Shown: piece after piece, positions 49,025-61,090 of the stretch
Layout: each line of letters starts with the position of its first letter
How positions within the stretch are numbered: position 1 is the first letter of the stretch
NCBI RefSeq assembly: GCF_006385875.1
Contig: NZ_VFSU01000030.1
Location: 1-64,000, forward strand
Origin: Sandaracinobacter neustonicus
Lineage (GTDB): Bacteria; Pseudomonadota; Alphaproteobacteria; Sphingomonadales; Sphingomonadaceae
DNA: 64,000 nt
Direction: 5' to 3'
Program-made: the position numbers and the translations under genes
The notes under the pieces: model-generated
Told to the model about the DNA's origin: nothing
Databases searched by the model: none
The model's input: the letters and a program-made list of their open reading frames with translations, nothing else

Positions 49025-50631
49025 CGAGCGATCGGATCGAAGCCGATGTCGTCGTGGTCGGCTCCGGCGCGGCCGGGCTGACGGTCGCGCTCAACCTCGC
49101 GGCAGACGGGCTGGATGTGCTGGTGCTCTCCAAGGCGGATATCTCCGCTGGCTCCACCAGCTGGGCGCAGGGCGGAATCGCCGCCGTGCTGGACGAAGGC
49201 GATACCTTCGAAAGCCATATCGAAGACACGATGATCGCAGGCGCAGGCCTGAACGACCGCCGCGCGGTGGAGTTCGTGGTGGAACATGCGGCCCCCGCCA
49301 TCGAGCGGCTGGCGGCGCTGGGGGTGCCCTTCAATCCGGGCGAAACCGTCTCCGAACGCTGGCACCTCACCCGCGAAGGCGGGCACAGCGCCCGGCGCAT
49401 CGTGCATGTGGACGATGCGACAGGCTGGGCCGTGCAAAAGGCGCTGGAAAAGGCCGCGCTCGCCACCCCCAACATCCGTTTCCTGCCCGGGCATGTCGCG
49501 GTGGATATCATCACCGAACGCCACGCCGTCGGGCGCGGTTTCGCCGAACGCCGCGCCATGGGCCTTTATGCGCTGGACCGCGAATCGGGCCATGTCCGCC
49601 GCCTGCTGGGCCGCGCCGTGGTGCTGGCCACCGGCGGCGCCTCGCGCGTCTATCGCTTTTCCACCAACCCGGACGGTTCCACCGGAGACGGCATCGCCAT
49701 GGCCTGGCGCGCGGGTTGCCGCGTATCCAACATGGAATTCAACCAGTTCCACCCCACCTGCCTCTATCATCCGCAGGTGAAGAACTTCCTCATCACCGAA
49801 GCCATGCGCGGCGAAGGCGGCATCCTCAGGCTGCCAGACGGCACCGCCTTCATGGAGGCGCATGATCCGCGCCGCGAACTCGCCCCGCGCGATGTCGTCG
49901 CCCGCGCTATCGATGCCGAAATGAAGCGGCTGGGCATCCCGCACGTCCTGCTGGACATGACGCACAAGCCCGCCGGATTCGTGGAGGAACATTTCCCCAC
50001 CATCGTGAAGCGGCTACGCGAACTGGGGATCGATCCGGTCACCCAGCCCATCCCGGTGGTGCCGGCCGCGCACTATACCTGCGGCGGTGTGCTGGTCGAT
50101 CTGCACGGCCGCACGGACCTGCCCGGCCTCTATGCCATCGGCGAAGTCAGCCAGTCGGGCCTGCACGGGGCCAACAGGCTCGCCTCCAACAGCCTGCTGG
50201 AATGTCTCGTGTTCGGGGCCGCCGCCGCAGACGAAATCCTCGCCCGCTTCGCCCACACCCCTGCCACCGCCGAAATCCACCCATGGGACGAAAGCCGCGT
50301 CACCAGCTCAGACGAAGAAGTGGTCGTCACCCACAACTGGGATGAACTGCGCCGTTTCATGTGGGATTATGTTGGAATCGTCCGCACAGACCGGCGGCTG
50401 GAACGCGCCGCCCACCGCGTCGCCCTGTTGCGGCAGGAAATCGCGGATTATTACGGCAATTTCCGCGTCACGCCGGATCTCTTGGAACTGCGCAACCTTG
50501 TCGAAGTCGCGGACCTCATCGTCCGTTCGGCGCAAAGCCGCAAGGAAAGCCGCGGCCTGCACTACACCACCGATTACCCCGGCCTGCTCGACACCCCGCG
50601 CGACACCATCCTCTACCCCTCCACCAACTGA
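49021..50631 (+). CDS. nadB: L-aspartate oxidase
   Basis: 536 residues. FAD enzyme making iminoaspartate, the first step of NAD synthesis. FAD motif VVVGSGAAGLTVALNL, TSWAQGGIAAVLDEGD, FHPTCLYHP, RGEGGILRLPDG, HYTCGGVLVDLHGRT and ASNSLLECLVFG. Start GTG 49021 matches the overlap with the ABC gene. nadA and nadC are not adjacent. Confidence 0.94.
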   Translation: MTSDRIEADVVVVGSGAAGLTVALNLAADGLDVLVLSKADISAGSTSWAQGGIAAVLDEGDTFESHIEDTMIAGAGLNDRRAVEFVVEHAAPAIERLAALGVPFNPGETVSERWHLTREGGHSARRIVHVDDATGWAVQKALEKAALATPNIRFLPGHVAVDIITERHAVGRGFAERRAMGLYALDRESGHVRRLLGRAVVLATGGASRVYRFSTNPDGSTGDGIAMAWRAGCRVSNMEFNQFHPTCLYHPQVKNFLITEAMRGEGGILRLPDGTAFMEAHDPRRELAPRDVVARAIDAEMKRLGIPHVLLDMTHKPAGFVEEHFPTIVKRLRELGIDPVTQPIPVVPAAHYTCGGVLVDLHGRTDLPGLYAIGEVSQSGLHGANRLASNSLLECLVFGAAAADEILARFAHTPATAEIHPWDESRVTSSDEEVVVTHNWDELRRFMWDYVGIVRTDRRLERAAHRVALLRQEIADYYGNFRVTPDLLELRNLVEVADLIVRSAQSRKESRGLHYTTDYPGLLDTPRDTILYPSTN

Positions 50632-50720
50632 CCGCCTGCACCGGAGAACCCGAAACAGGCCAGCTGCGACACTTCACCCCGGTGCCCGCGCCGCCCGGCC
50701 CGGGCATTGACTCAGGGATG

Positions 50721-50737
50721 ATGTTACATTATCACAT
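50721..50737. promoter_or_regulatory. Zur/Fur-like operator upstream of the MerC-domain gene
   Basis: ATGTTACATTATCACAT is an imperfect palindrome (ATGT...ACAT arms), AT-rich in a GC-rich setting, 31 bp before the preferred start. The layout resembles Zur/Fur-family boxes. No regulator gene is nearby, so this is inference from pattern. Confidence 0.45.
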
Positions 50738-50768
50738 CCCGCAGAAGCAGCACAGGTCGGGAACCCGC

Positions 50769-51194
50769 GTGAACTTGTCCCACAATGATGGTCCCGGCAC
50801 CGAAAGCTCCGGATTCAACGGCCCGGGCCTCGACGGGGCCGCCGCGCTGATGTCCAGCCTGTGCCTCGTCCACTGCCTGCTCCTCCCGCTCGCCTTCGCC
50901 CTCTCTCCGGTCCTCGCCGTCGGCCTCGCAGACGAACTGCTGCACGGCCCGGTCTGGGTGCATTGGCTGCTGATCGCACTCGCCGCCCCCGTCTCCATCT
51001 ACGCCCTCTGGCGCGGGGCAGGGCAACGCGGAATCCGCCTGCCATGGATTCTCGCCGCACTGGGCTTCACCCTGATGGCCGCAGGCGCCCTCGCCCATGA
51101 TCGCGGCCCCATCGAGCCCATCCTCACCGTAATCGGCGGCGTGATCGTCGCCTACGCCCACTGGCGCAACTGGAAAGCCCGCAAGGCGGCCTGA
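50769..51194 (+). CDS. MerC-domain membrane protein
   Basis: 141 residues with four membrane spans (about residues 28-50, 60-80, 87-105 and 112-130). MSSLCLVHCLLLPLAFALSP contains the Cys pair typical of MerC-domain proteins, which move or sense metals. GTG 50769 is preferred over ATG 50718 because the latter would place the operator-like palindrome inside the coding region. Stands alone after nadB. Confidence 0.8.
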   Translation: MNLSHNDGPGTESSGFNGPGLDGAAALMSSLCLVHCLLLPLAFALSPVLAVGLADELLHGPVWVHWLLIALAAPVSIYALWRGAGQRGIRLPWILAALGFTLMAAGALAHDRGPIEPILTVIGGVIVAYAHWRNWKARKAA

Positions 51195-51227
51195 GTTGTG
51201 CGCGGCGGGGGGCGCGGAGGCCTCTGG

Positions 51228-51766
51228 CGGCCAAGGGCTCTGGCGTTGGAACTAGGCCTGCGGTTTTTTTGCCTCCGGCGGGCAGGGAAATGATTTCCCT
51301 GCACCCTCTAAATTGGCGTTGTGCCTGAACTGCCACGTAGTCTGAGTGATCAGTTTTGATTGCCTGCGGCGCTACGCAGCCCTCTCCCCCTGCAAGGGGG
51401 AGAGATGGAGAGGGGGTGTCACCGCCGGGCCTGATCTACCATCATCCCCACCCCCGCAACCGTCACCCCAATCCACTCTCCATCCCACTCAGGCTGAGCT
51501 TGTCGAAGCCTCCCTGACGCTAAAGCGCAACAGCTGAGCCGCCGCTCATTCCACATGGGGCTTCGACAAGCTCAGCCTGAGCGGGGGGAGGATAAGGGGA
51601 CACCACCGAAAAGCGCCGCAGGCATTAAACTCCAACCTTACGCCAAGCGGATGGCCCCCACCCCAACCCCTCCCCTGCAGGGGAGGGGCTAAGTAAAAAA
51701 CTCCGGGGGTGCAGGGGCGTCACGCCCCTGCCGGGTCCCGGGCAGAGCCCGGGCCGCCGGAGGCAA
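51228..51766. repeat. Composite palindromic intergenic element, copy E
   Basis: Fills the 596-bp gap between convergent MerC-domain and mutT genes. Left-module hairpin 51282-51302, inner inverted repeats 51359-51372 and 51613-51626 (one mismatch), right-module hairpin 51712-51730. The centre has a facing pair of CTTGTCGAAGCC-type repeats (about 51490-51512 and 51561-51583). No gene seen. Confidence 0.85.
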
Positions 51767-51790
51767 GCACTCGCCGCACTCGACCCGCCC

Positions 51791-52237
51791 TCACAAAATC
51801 GCAGCAATCTGCCCCAGCAAGGGCCGGTCGGCAGGCGGCATGTCCAGCCGGAACAGCCCGTTCACCGGCACCCATTGCATGCGCTGGCCTTCGCGGGGCA
51901 CCGGCGTGCCGCGCCAGCGGCGGATGGCGAAGGCCAGCAGCAGCAGGTTCACCTTTTCATAGCTCCACGAGGCAAAGCCGCAGGGGGAGAGGCAGGCGGG
52001 GCTGGTTTCGATCCCCAGTTCCTCCTGCAGTTCGCGCACCAGTGCGGCTTCGGGGCTTTCCAGCGGTTCCAGCTTGCCGCCGGGGAATTCCCACAAACCG
52101 GCCATGTCCTTGCCTGCCGGGCGGTCCGTCACCAGCACATGCCCGTCTGCGTTGAGCAGCACGGCGCAGGCGACTGTCAGCAGCGGCAGCGCGCGCGGCG
52201 GGTGGCCGCCGGGGCAGTCGGCCCAGTCGGCGGGCAC
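51791..52237 (-). CDS. mutT: Nudix hydrolase (MutT-like, 8-oxo-dGTP diphosphatase)
   Basis: About 148 residues. Sanitises oxidised nucleotides. Nudix box GGKLEPLESPEAALVRELQE followed by ELGI has every conserved position (G, E, R-E-x-x-E-E). WEFPGGK precedes it and the size matches MutT. No ATG is present; GTG 52237 is chosen, with TTG 52249 as alternative. Either start lies at or within the end of the M48 protease gene. Confidence 0.88.
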   Translation of the reverse strand: MPADWADCPGGHPPRALPLLTVACAVLLNADGHVLVTDRPAGKDMAGLWEFPGGKLEPLESPEAALVRELQEELGIETSPACLSPCGFASWSYEKVNLLLLAFAIRRWRGTPVPREGQRMQWVPVNGLFRLDMPPADRPLLGQIAAIL

Positions 52238-52238
52238 C

Positions 52239-53687
52239 TCAGTTGACAATGATCTTCAGCTGCTCGCCGGGTTGCAGTGGCCGGTTGGCAATGCCGTTCA
52301 GCGCAAGGAAGCTCTGCACGCGGTTGTAGGGCGGCGACATGCGCCGGGCGAGGCTGTCGGCGCTGTCGCCCGGCCGCACCGTGATCACGTCGATCCGCCG
52401 CCCCTGGCTGGCCGCCTGCGCTTCCTGCACGCTCATGCGGCGGAACGAGCTGATCAGGCTCTGGAATTGCGCCCCGCGCCCGGCTGGCGCGATGGTGCGG
52501 ATCACATAGACATCCTGCGGCGACACGCGGAACACATGCACCCCCACGTCCATCATGCCCTGCCGACTGGAGAGCCGCGCTTCGGACAGCCCTGCGTCGA
52601 AATTGTTGATTCGCCGCTCGCTATAGCTGGCTTGCGGCACCTGTCCGGCCGTTTGCTGCCACACCTGCTGCGCCACGCTTTGCAGCGATTGGCCGGGCTG
52701 CACTTTCACGCCAGTGAAGATGAACTGCGAGCCGTCCTGCGCACGTCCCCCCACGGCCTGCGGACTGTTCTGCAGCTGGAAGCCCTGCGGCGCGTCGAAC
52801 GCCAGCCCAAGGGAGGCGTGGCGGAAGCTGCTGCCGGAAATGATCCCCTGATCGGGCGAATCGCCGAAGCGCATGCCGTCGATGGCGGCCAGATAAGCCT
52901 CGCGGTTCAGCGCCCCGCCTACGCCCGTCTGCGCGGCCTGCCGCGCCACCCGCTGCACCCGCTCGGCCGTCACGGGGTGGGTGGAAAACACCGAGGCGAC
53001 GCCGCCCCGCTCCATCGAGTCGCGGCCTTCCACGGCGGCCACCCGGTCCAGCGCTTCCAGCATGGAGGCCGCCGCGCGCGGATCATAGCCCGTCAGGATG
53101 GCATAGCGCATGCCCAGCGTATCGGCCTGGCTTTCCTGGCTGCGCGAGAAGCCCGCGACCCACGCGCCCGCGCCATAGTTCACCGCTTCGGCAGCCTGCC
53201 CGCCCAGCAGGACGGCCGCTGCGACAGAGCCGAGCGCGCCAATAACGGCGCGGCCCTGCCGCTTGTCCGAATGGCGCGCGGCCACATGCCCGGCCTCATG
53301 CCCCAGCACGGATGCCAGCTCGGCCTCGTTGTTGATCATCGCCAGCAGGCCGCGCGTGATGTAGATATAGCCGCCGGGCGTCGCCATCGCGTTGGGCACA
53401 GGCGAGTTCAGCACCGTCACCTTCCAGTCCCCGGCGGTGGAGCCGGGAACAGAGGCCATGCCGATCTTCGTGCCCACTACGCGCACATAATCCGCCAGCG
53501 GCCCGTCCACCGCGCCGCCGAATTCCGCCACGATCTGCTTGTTCGCCTGCGCGCCGATCTGCCGGTCTTTCTGCGACAGCCCCGTCAGTGCCTGCGGCTG
53601 GCGTTGGGCCTGTGCAGGAACCGCCGCCACAGCCAGCAGCGAGGCGGCCAGAACCGCCCGCGCCATGGTGCCGATGCTGCGCAGCAT
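52239..53687 (-). CDS. M48-family metalloprotease (BepA-like) with LysM-like C-terminus
   Basis: 482 residues. Signal peptide 1-28 (ending PAQAQ). The Zn protease motif LGHEAGHVAARH (HExxH) and the third ligand Glu in RSQESQADTLGMRYAI are present. The C-terminus ITVRPGDSADSLARRM and NRPLQPGEQLKIIV resembles a LysM domain. BepA acts on misassembled outer-membrane proteins in E. coli. ATG 53687 gives a clean signal peptide. Confidence 0.9.
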   Translation of the reverse strand: MLRSIGTMARAVLAASLLAVAAVPAQAQRQPQALTGLSQKDRQIGAQANKQIVAEFGGAVDGPLADYVRVVGTKIGMASVPGSTAGDWKVTVLNSPVPNAMATPGGYIYITRGLLAMINNEAELASVLGHEAGHVAARHSDKRQGRAVIGALGSVAAAVLLGGQAAEAVNYGAGAWVAGFSRSQESQADTLGMRYAILTGYDPRAAASMLEALDRVAAVEGRDSMERGGVASVFSTHPVTAERVQRVARQAAQTGVGGALNREAYLAAIDGMRFGDSPDQGIISGSSFRHASLGLAFDAPQGFQLQNSPQAVGGRAQDGSQFIFTGVKVQPGQSLQSVAQQVWQQTAGQVPQASYSERRINNFDAGLSEARLSSRQGMMDVGVHVFRVSPQDVYVIRTIAPAGRGAQFQSLISSFRRMSVQEAQAASQGRRIDVITVRPGDSADSLARRMSPPYNRVQSFLALNGIANRPLQPGEQLKIIVN

Positions 53688-53704
53688 TTTGCCTGCCGCC
53701 CCGA

Positions 53705-54640
53705 TCAGGCCGCCCGGGCGAAGGCCAGAAACTTGGCCCGCCGGTCCGCTTTCAACTCCGCCGGAGACAGCTTCTCCAGCCCATCCAGCGCCGCGTCGAT
53801 CGAATCCCCCAGCCGGGCAATCGCATCGGCAGGGGCGCGGTGCGCGCCGCCCACCGGCTCGGCGACGATGGAATCGATCACCCCCAGCTCGGCCAGATCC
53901 TGCGCGGAAATCCGCATGGCCACGGCCGCATCCGCCGCCTTCGCCGCATCCCGCCACAGGATGGAGGCGCAGCCTTCCGGCGAAATCACCGCATAGACGG
54001 AATGTTCGAACATCAGCACCCGGTTGGCCGCCGCCAGCGCCACCGCGCCGCCCGATCCGCCTTCACCGATGATCACAGACACCATGGGCACTTCCGCCGT
54101 CAGGCAGGATTCGGTTGCCCGCGCGATGGCCTCGGCCTGCCCGCGCTCCTCGGCGTCGATGCCGGGATAGGCCCCCGGTGTATCCACCAGCGTAACGATG
54201 GGCAGGCCGAAGCGGTTCGCCATCTCCATCAGCCGCGCCGCCTTGCGATAGCCTTCGGGCTTCGCCATGCCGAAATTGCGCTGCACCCGGCTCTGCGTGT
54301 CATGCCCCTTTTCATGGCCGATCAACATCACCGAACGCCCGCGGAAGCGCGCCGGCCCGCCCAGAATCGCCACATCGTCGGCAAAGGCGCGGTCGCCAGC
54401 CAGCGGCTGCCAATCCTCGAACAACTGCTCCACGATCCCCAGGAATCGCGGCCGGTCCGGGTGGCGGGCCACCAGCGTCTTCTGCCAGGGGCTCAGCGCC
54501 TTGTAGATGTCGGCCAGCAACCGGCCACGCTTCGCCTGCGCGCGCTCCAGCTCGGCGGCACGCGCCGGGTCCGCCGTCAGTTCGGCGATCTCAGCATCCA
54601 GCGCGGCGACGGGCTTTTCGAAGTCGAGTGTTTGAACCAT
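53705..54640 (-). CDS. accA: Acetyl-CoA carboxylase carboxyltransferase subunit alpha
   Basis: 311 residues, usual length. Transfers the carboxyl group from biotin to acetyl-CoA. N-terminal [16 protein letters not shown], then [28 protein letters not shown] and [20 protein letters not shown], which build the crotonase-like active site. ATG 54640. Confidence 0.96.
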   Translation of the reverse strand: MVQTLDFEKPVAALDAEIAELTADPARAAELERAQAKRGRLLADIYKALSPWQKTLVARHPDRPRFLGIVEQLFEDWQPLAGDRAFADDVAILGGPARFRGRSVMLIGHEKGHDTQSRVQRNFGMAKPEGYRKAARLMEMANRFGLPIVTLVDTPGAYPGIDAEERGQAEAIARATESCLTAEVPMVSVIIGEGGSGGAVALAAANRVLMFEHSVYAVISPEGCASILWRDAAKAADAAVAMRISAQDLAELGVIDSIVAEPVGGAHRAPADAIARLGDSIDAALDGLEKLSPAELKADRRAKFLAFARAA

Positions 54641-54655
54641 GTCCGCTCCAGTTGG

Positions 54656-55345
54656 TCAGGCGCGGCGATAAATCAAGCGCCACACGTCATGGCCCAGCGC
54701 GCGGGCCTTCTCGGCGAAGCGGGTATCCGGCCAGTCGGCCGGAATCCGCTCCCAGTCGTCGGGCGTTTCCGCCGTCCATTCGAACTGCGGCTGGCTCTGC
54801 ATCACCGCCAGCGTGTGCCGCATGTAACCCACATGATCTGTCGCCACCCTGAACTCCCCGCCGGGCTTCAGCTTCGCCGCCACCAGCTTCAGCGGCCCGG
54901 CATTCACGAAGCGGCGCTTGGTGTGCCGCGCCTTGGGCCATGGGTCCGGATGCAGCAGATAGAGCGTGCTCAGGCTGGCGTCCGGCAGCCGCTCCAGCAC
55001 GTCCAGCGCGTCACCGCGATGCACCCGCACGTTGGAAAGCCCGCGCTCCTCCACCTCCGCCAGCAGCCCGGCCACCCCGTTCAGATAGGGCTCCGCGCCG
55101 ATGAACCCCCAGTCCGGCCGCAGCGCCGCCTGAAAGCCCAGATGCTCGCCCTTGCCGAAGCCCACTTCGAAGGCCAGCGGGCGCGCATCGCCGAACAGGG
55201 TTTCGGCGGAAAGCGGCCCTTCCTCCGGCACGGCCAGCCGGGGCAGCAGCTCGTCGATCAGCTTCTGCGCATTGGCGCGCAGCGGATGGCCTTGCGCACG
55301 CCCATACAGGCGGCGAATGGAAAGGGGATCGGGGGCAGCAGTCAC
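54656..55345 (-). CDS. trmB: tRNA (guanine-N7-)-methyltransferase
   Basis: 229 residues. Methylates G46 of tRNA using SAM. Motifs: FEVGFGKGEHLGFQAA (SAM site), GAEPYLNGVA and LLHPDPWPKARHTKRRFVN. GTG 55345 is chosen as it gives the expected N-terminus (MTAAPDPLSIRRLYGRAQG). Immediately upstream of accA. Confidence 0.95.
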   Translation of the reverse strand: MTAAPDPLSIRRLYGRAQGHPLRANAQKLIDELLPRLAVPEEGPLSAETLFGDARPLAFEVGFGKGEHLGFQAALRPDWGFIGAEPYLNGVAGLLAEVEERGLSNVRVHRGDALDVLERLPDASLSTLYLLHPDPWPKARHTKRRFVNAGPLKLVAAKLKPGGEFRVATDHVGYMRHTLAVMQSQPQFEWTAETPDDWERIPADWPDTRFAEKARALGHDVWRLIYRRA

Positions 55346-55422
55346 GCGGGCACCCTTAGCAGCTTCGCGGGGTGACGTCGCAACCCCCGGCCTGCAAGTT
55401 GCGACGGCAAGGGGGGGAACGC

Positions 55423-58560
<3,138 letters not shown>

Positions 58561-58567
58561 GGGCTGG

Positions 58568-58606
58568 GCCGGCGGGGGCAGAGCTTCTCTGCCCCCGCCG
58601 GCTTTT
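58568..58606 (+). terminator. Intrinsic terminator after katG
   Basis: A 16-bp perfect stem GCCGGCGGGGGCAGAG/CTCTGCCCCCGCCGGC with a 3-nt loop, followed by TTTT. One of the strongest hairpins in the window. Confidence 0.92.
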
Positions 58607-58619
58607 CGGCTTTTGCCGC

Positions 58620-58745
58620 TGCCCCCTCCCCCGCTCAGGCTGAGCTTGTCGAAGCCCCATGGGGTCACCCCCTACCTGCTCAGCCGTTGAGCATTCCACG
58701 TCCGGGGCTTCGACAAGCTCAGCCTGAGCGGGACGGAAGACAGGC
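58620..58745. repeat. Inverted CTTGTCGAAG-type repeat pair
   Basis: CTCAGGCTGAGCTTGTCGAA (from 58635) and its reverse complement CTTCGACAAGCTCAGCCTGA (near 58709-58728) face each other. The same unit occurs inside copies D and E. Dispersed repeats of this type are common in sphingomonad intergenic DNA. Confidence 0.75.
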
Positions 58746-58782
58746 AGGCGATGCCGGTTTGCAAAAGATAGAATCGCCTTTT

Positions 58783-59316
58783 TTGCCTCCGGCGGGCAGG
58801 GAAATGATTTCCCTGCACCCTCAACATTTGCGTTGTGGTCCAACTCCCGCGCCGTGGGGGTGATCAGCTTCGATTGCCTGCGGCGCTACCTTACTCTCTC
58901 CCCCTGCAAGGGGGAGAGTTGGAGAGGGGGTGTCACCGCCGGGGCTGATCCGCTGACATCACAACAAGCGCAACAGAAGCGCCGCAGGCCATAACCCCAA
59001 CCCTCCCCACAACCACATCGTCATCCCGGCTTGATCCGGGGTTCAGCTGCCCTTCGGCAACGCTGGAGCAGAACAGCGGGGCCCCGGATCAAGTCCGGGG
59101 CAACGGGTGGAGAACGCAGGGCGCTCCCCAAAGCGCCGCAGGCAATCAAACTCCCAACCTCGCACAAAGCGGAGAGCCCCCACCCCAACCCCTCCCCTGG
59201 AAGCGAAGCTGGCGCGAAGCGTCAACGGGAGGGGCTACAAAAAAGTCCGGGGGTGCGAGCGGCGTCACGCCCCTGCCGGGTCCCGGGCAGCGCCCGGGCC
59301 GCCGGAGGCCTCCAGC
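58783..59316. repeat. Composite palindromic intergenic element, copy F
   Basis: With the terminator and the repeat pair above, fills the 772-bp gap between convergent katG and the YcgN-like gene. Left-module hairpin 58796-58816, inner repeat 58873-58886, two inverted partners (58979-58992 with one mismatch and 59133-59146), CTTGATCCGGGG repeats at about 59029 and 59085, and a degraded right module near 59252-59280. No gene seen. Confidence 0.85.
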
Positions 59317-59332
59317 GCCAACGCCCCCCCAC

Positions 59333-59779
59333 TCAATCCGGATCAATAATATGGTTCTCCAGATCCACGCTCGCATCCACTTCGGAGATCGTCCACCCCC
59401 GCACCGATGCGCCGACTTCGTGCACCGCTTCGCGGTCCCCGCTGATCAGATAGTGCCAGGCGGGCAGGGGGCGGCCTTCGTCCACCCGGCGATAGGCGCA
59501 GGTGCCGGGCAGCCAGTCCAGCTGGCCCACCAGTTCGGGGCGCAGTTGTACGCAATCGGGCACAAAGGCCCGCCGGTTGCGATAGTCGGAGCAGCGGCCT
59601 GAGTGGCGGTCCAGCAGGCGGCAGGCGACATTGGTGCGATAGATTCGCCCGCTTTCCTCGTCTTCCAGCTTGTGCAGGCAGCATTTGCCGCAACCGTCGC
59701 ACAACGCTTCCCATTCGGCGCGGTTCATTTCGCGAAGGGAGTAACGCTCCCAGAATTTCTCGCGCAGCCGGTCAGCCAA
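59333..59779 (-). CDS. YcgN/UPF0260 cysteine-cluster protein
   Basis: 148 residues. Cys-rich motif LCDGCGKCCLHKLEDE with further Cys in NVACRLLD, RCSDYRNR, PDCVQLRP and GTCAYRR defines this family. A metal or Fe-S site is likely, function unknown. Overlaps the SCO gene start by 8 nt at its own start. Confidence 0.9.
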   Translation of the reverse strand: MADRLREKFWERYSLREMNRAEWEALCDGCGKCCLHKLEDEESGRIYRTNVACRLLDRHSGRCSDYRNRRAFVPDCVQLRPELVGQLDWLPGTCAYRRVDEGRPLPAWHYLISGDREAVHEVGASVRGWTISEVDASVDLENHIIDPD

Positions 59780-60413
59780 CGAACCGTTCCAGCATCTGGG
59801 CGATGGCTTCCGGCGTGGCGGTGGACCCGGCGATGAACTCCACCGGCCGCCCTTCGGGGTCCATCAGATAGATGATGGCGAGGTGATCGAAGGTATAGGC
59901 GTCCGGCACCGCGCCCGGCACTTTGGAGGCATAAACGCGAAATTCCTTCAGCACGGCGTCGATCTGTTCGCGCGTGCCTGTCAGCCCCACGAGTCGCGGG
60001 TGGAACTGCGCGGTGAATTCCGCCAGCGCCGCCGGGGTATCCCGCTCCGGGTCCACGGTGATGAACAGCGGCTGCACCTTGGCGGCGGCGGCCGGGTTTT
60101 TCGCTTCGAACAGTTTCAGCCCGGCGGCCAGTTTCGCGGTATCCGTCGGGCAGACGTCCGGGCAATAGGTAAAGCCGAAATACATCAGCCGCCACAAACC
60201 CTTGTAACTGTCGGAGGTTACCGTCGCGCCGCTCTCGTCGGTCAGCGTGAACGGCCCGCCCACGGCCGATCCGCTCAGATTGCCCTTGGGCGCATCCGCC
60301 CCGCCGCGCGGCATCAGGAACAGGGCGATGGCCGCCACCGCCGCCAGTGCGAGCAGGATCAGCGGCAGGGCGCGGAGTTTGGCGGGTGCAGGTGTCGGTT
60401 GCTGGCTGTTCAT
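59772..60413 (-). CDS. SCO1/SenC-family copper chaperone
   Basis: 213 residues. A membrane anchor (about 14-33, LRALPLILLALAAVAAIALF) is followed by a thioredoxin-like domain with the copper-binding CPDVC in FGFTYCPDVCPTD and the His in YTFDHLAIIYLMDPEG. It delivers copper to cytochrome c oxidase. ATG 60413 chosen; upstream frame is not coding. Confidence 0.93.
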   Translation of the reverse strand: MNSQQPTPAPAKLRALPLILLALAAVAAIALFLMPRGGADAPKGNLSGSAVGGPFTLTDESGATVTSDSYKGLWRLMYFGFTYCPDVCPTDTAKLAAGLKLFEAKNPAAAAKVQPLFITVDPERDTPAALAEFTAQFHPRLVGLTGTREQIDAVLKEFRVYASKVPGAVPDAYTFDHLAIIYLMDPEGRPVEFIAGSTATPEAIAQMLERFVG

Positions 60414-60474
60414 CGGGGGCACATATCCGCTATCCAATCGGGATGCGAGCAGCGCGCGACATCGAGGAAGCAAG

Positions 60475-61080
60475 ATGAACGGAATCAAGGGCAGGTCTGG
60501 GCTGGTGATGGCGGCGATTGCGCTCGCACTGGCGGCACCGGCTGCCGCGCAATTTTCCGACGGCTACAATTTTCTGAAAGCCGTGCGAGACAAGGATGTG
60601 ATGAAGGCCAAGGGCTTCATCGACAAACCCGGCTCCACCATTATCAACGCCCGCGATGGCGACAGCGGCGAAACCGCGCTGATGATCGCCATCAAGCGCC
60701 GCGACACGCCATGGATGGGCTTCCTGTTGCAAAACGGCGCCGATCCGAACCTTAGGGATCGCGACGGCAACACCCCGCTGGGCGTCGCGGCGATGAATGC
60801 CTTCCCCGATGGTGTGCGGGTGATGCTCGCGTCGCGCGCGCAGGTGGATGGCGCGAACAACCGCGGCGAAACGCCGCTGATCAAGGCGGTGCACATGCGC
60901 GACGCCACATCCGTGCAATATCTGCTGAACGCCGGGGCCGATCCGGATCGCACGGACAATCTGGCCGGCATGTCTGCCCGCGATTACGCCGCGCGCGACA
61001 TCCGATCCGGCCCGATCGGCAAGGCGCTGTCCGAAGCGCCGAAGAAGGGCGAGAAAAAGTCGATGGGTCCCAGTCTGTAA
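60475..61080 (+). CDS. Exported ankyrin-repeat protein
   Basis: 201 residues with a signal peptide (1-25, ending APAAA). Three to four ankyrin repeats: GETALMIAIKRRDTPWMGFL, then LLQNGADPNLRDRDGNTPLG, then NRGETPLIKAVHMRD and LLNAGADPDRTD. Probably a periplasmic protein-binding scaffold. ATG 60475 has GAGGAAG upstream. It precedes regB by 10 bp. Confidence 0.88.
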   Translation: MNGIKGRSGLVMAAIALALAAPAAAQFSDGYNFLKAVRDKDVMKAKGFIDKPGSTIINARDGDSGETALMIAIKRRDTPWMGFLLQNGADPNLRDRDGNTPLGVAAMNAFPDGVRVMLASRAQVDGANNRGETPLIKAVHMRDATSVQYLLNAGADPDRTDNLAGMSARDYAARDIRSGPIGKALSEAPKKGEKKSMGPSL

Positions 61081-61090
61081 GGCTGAAGCG

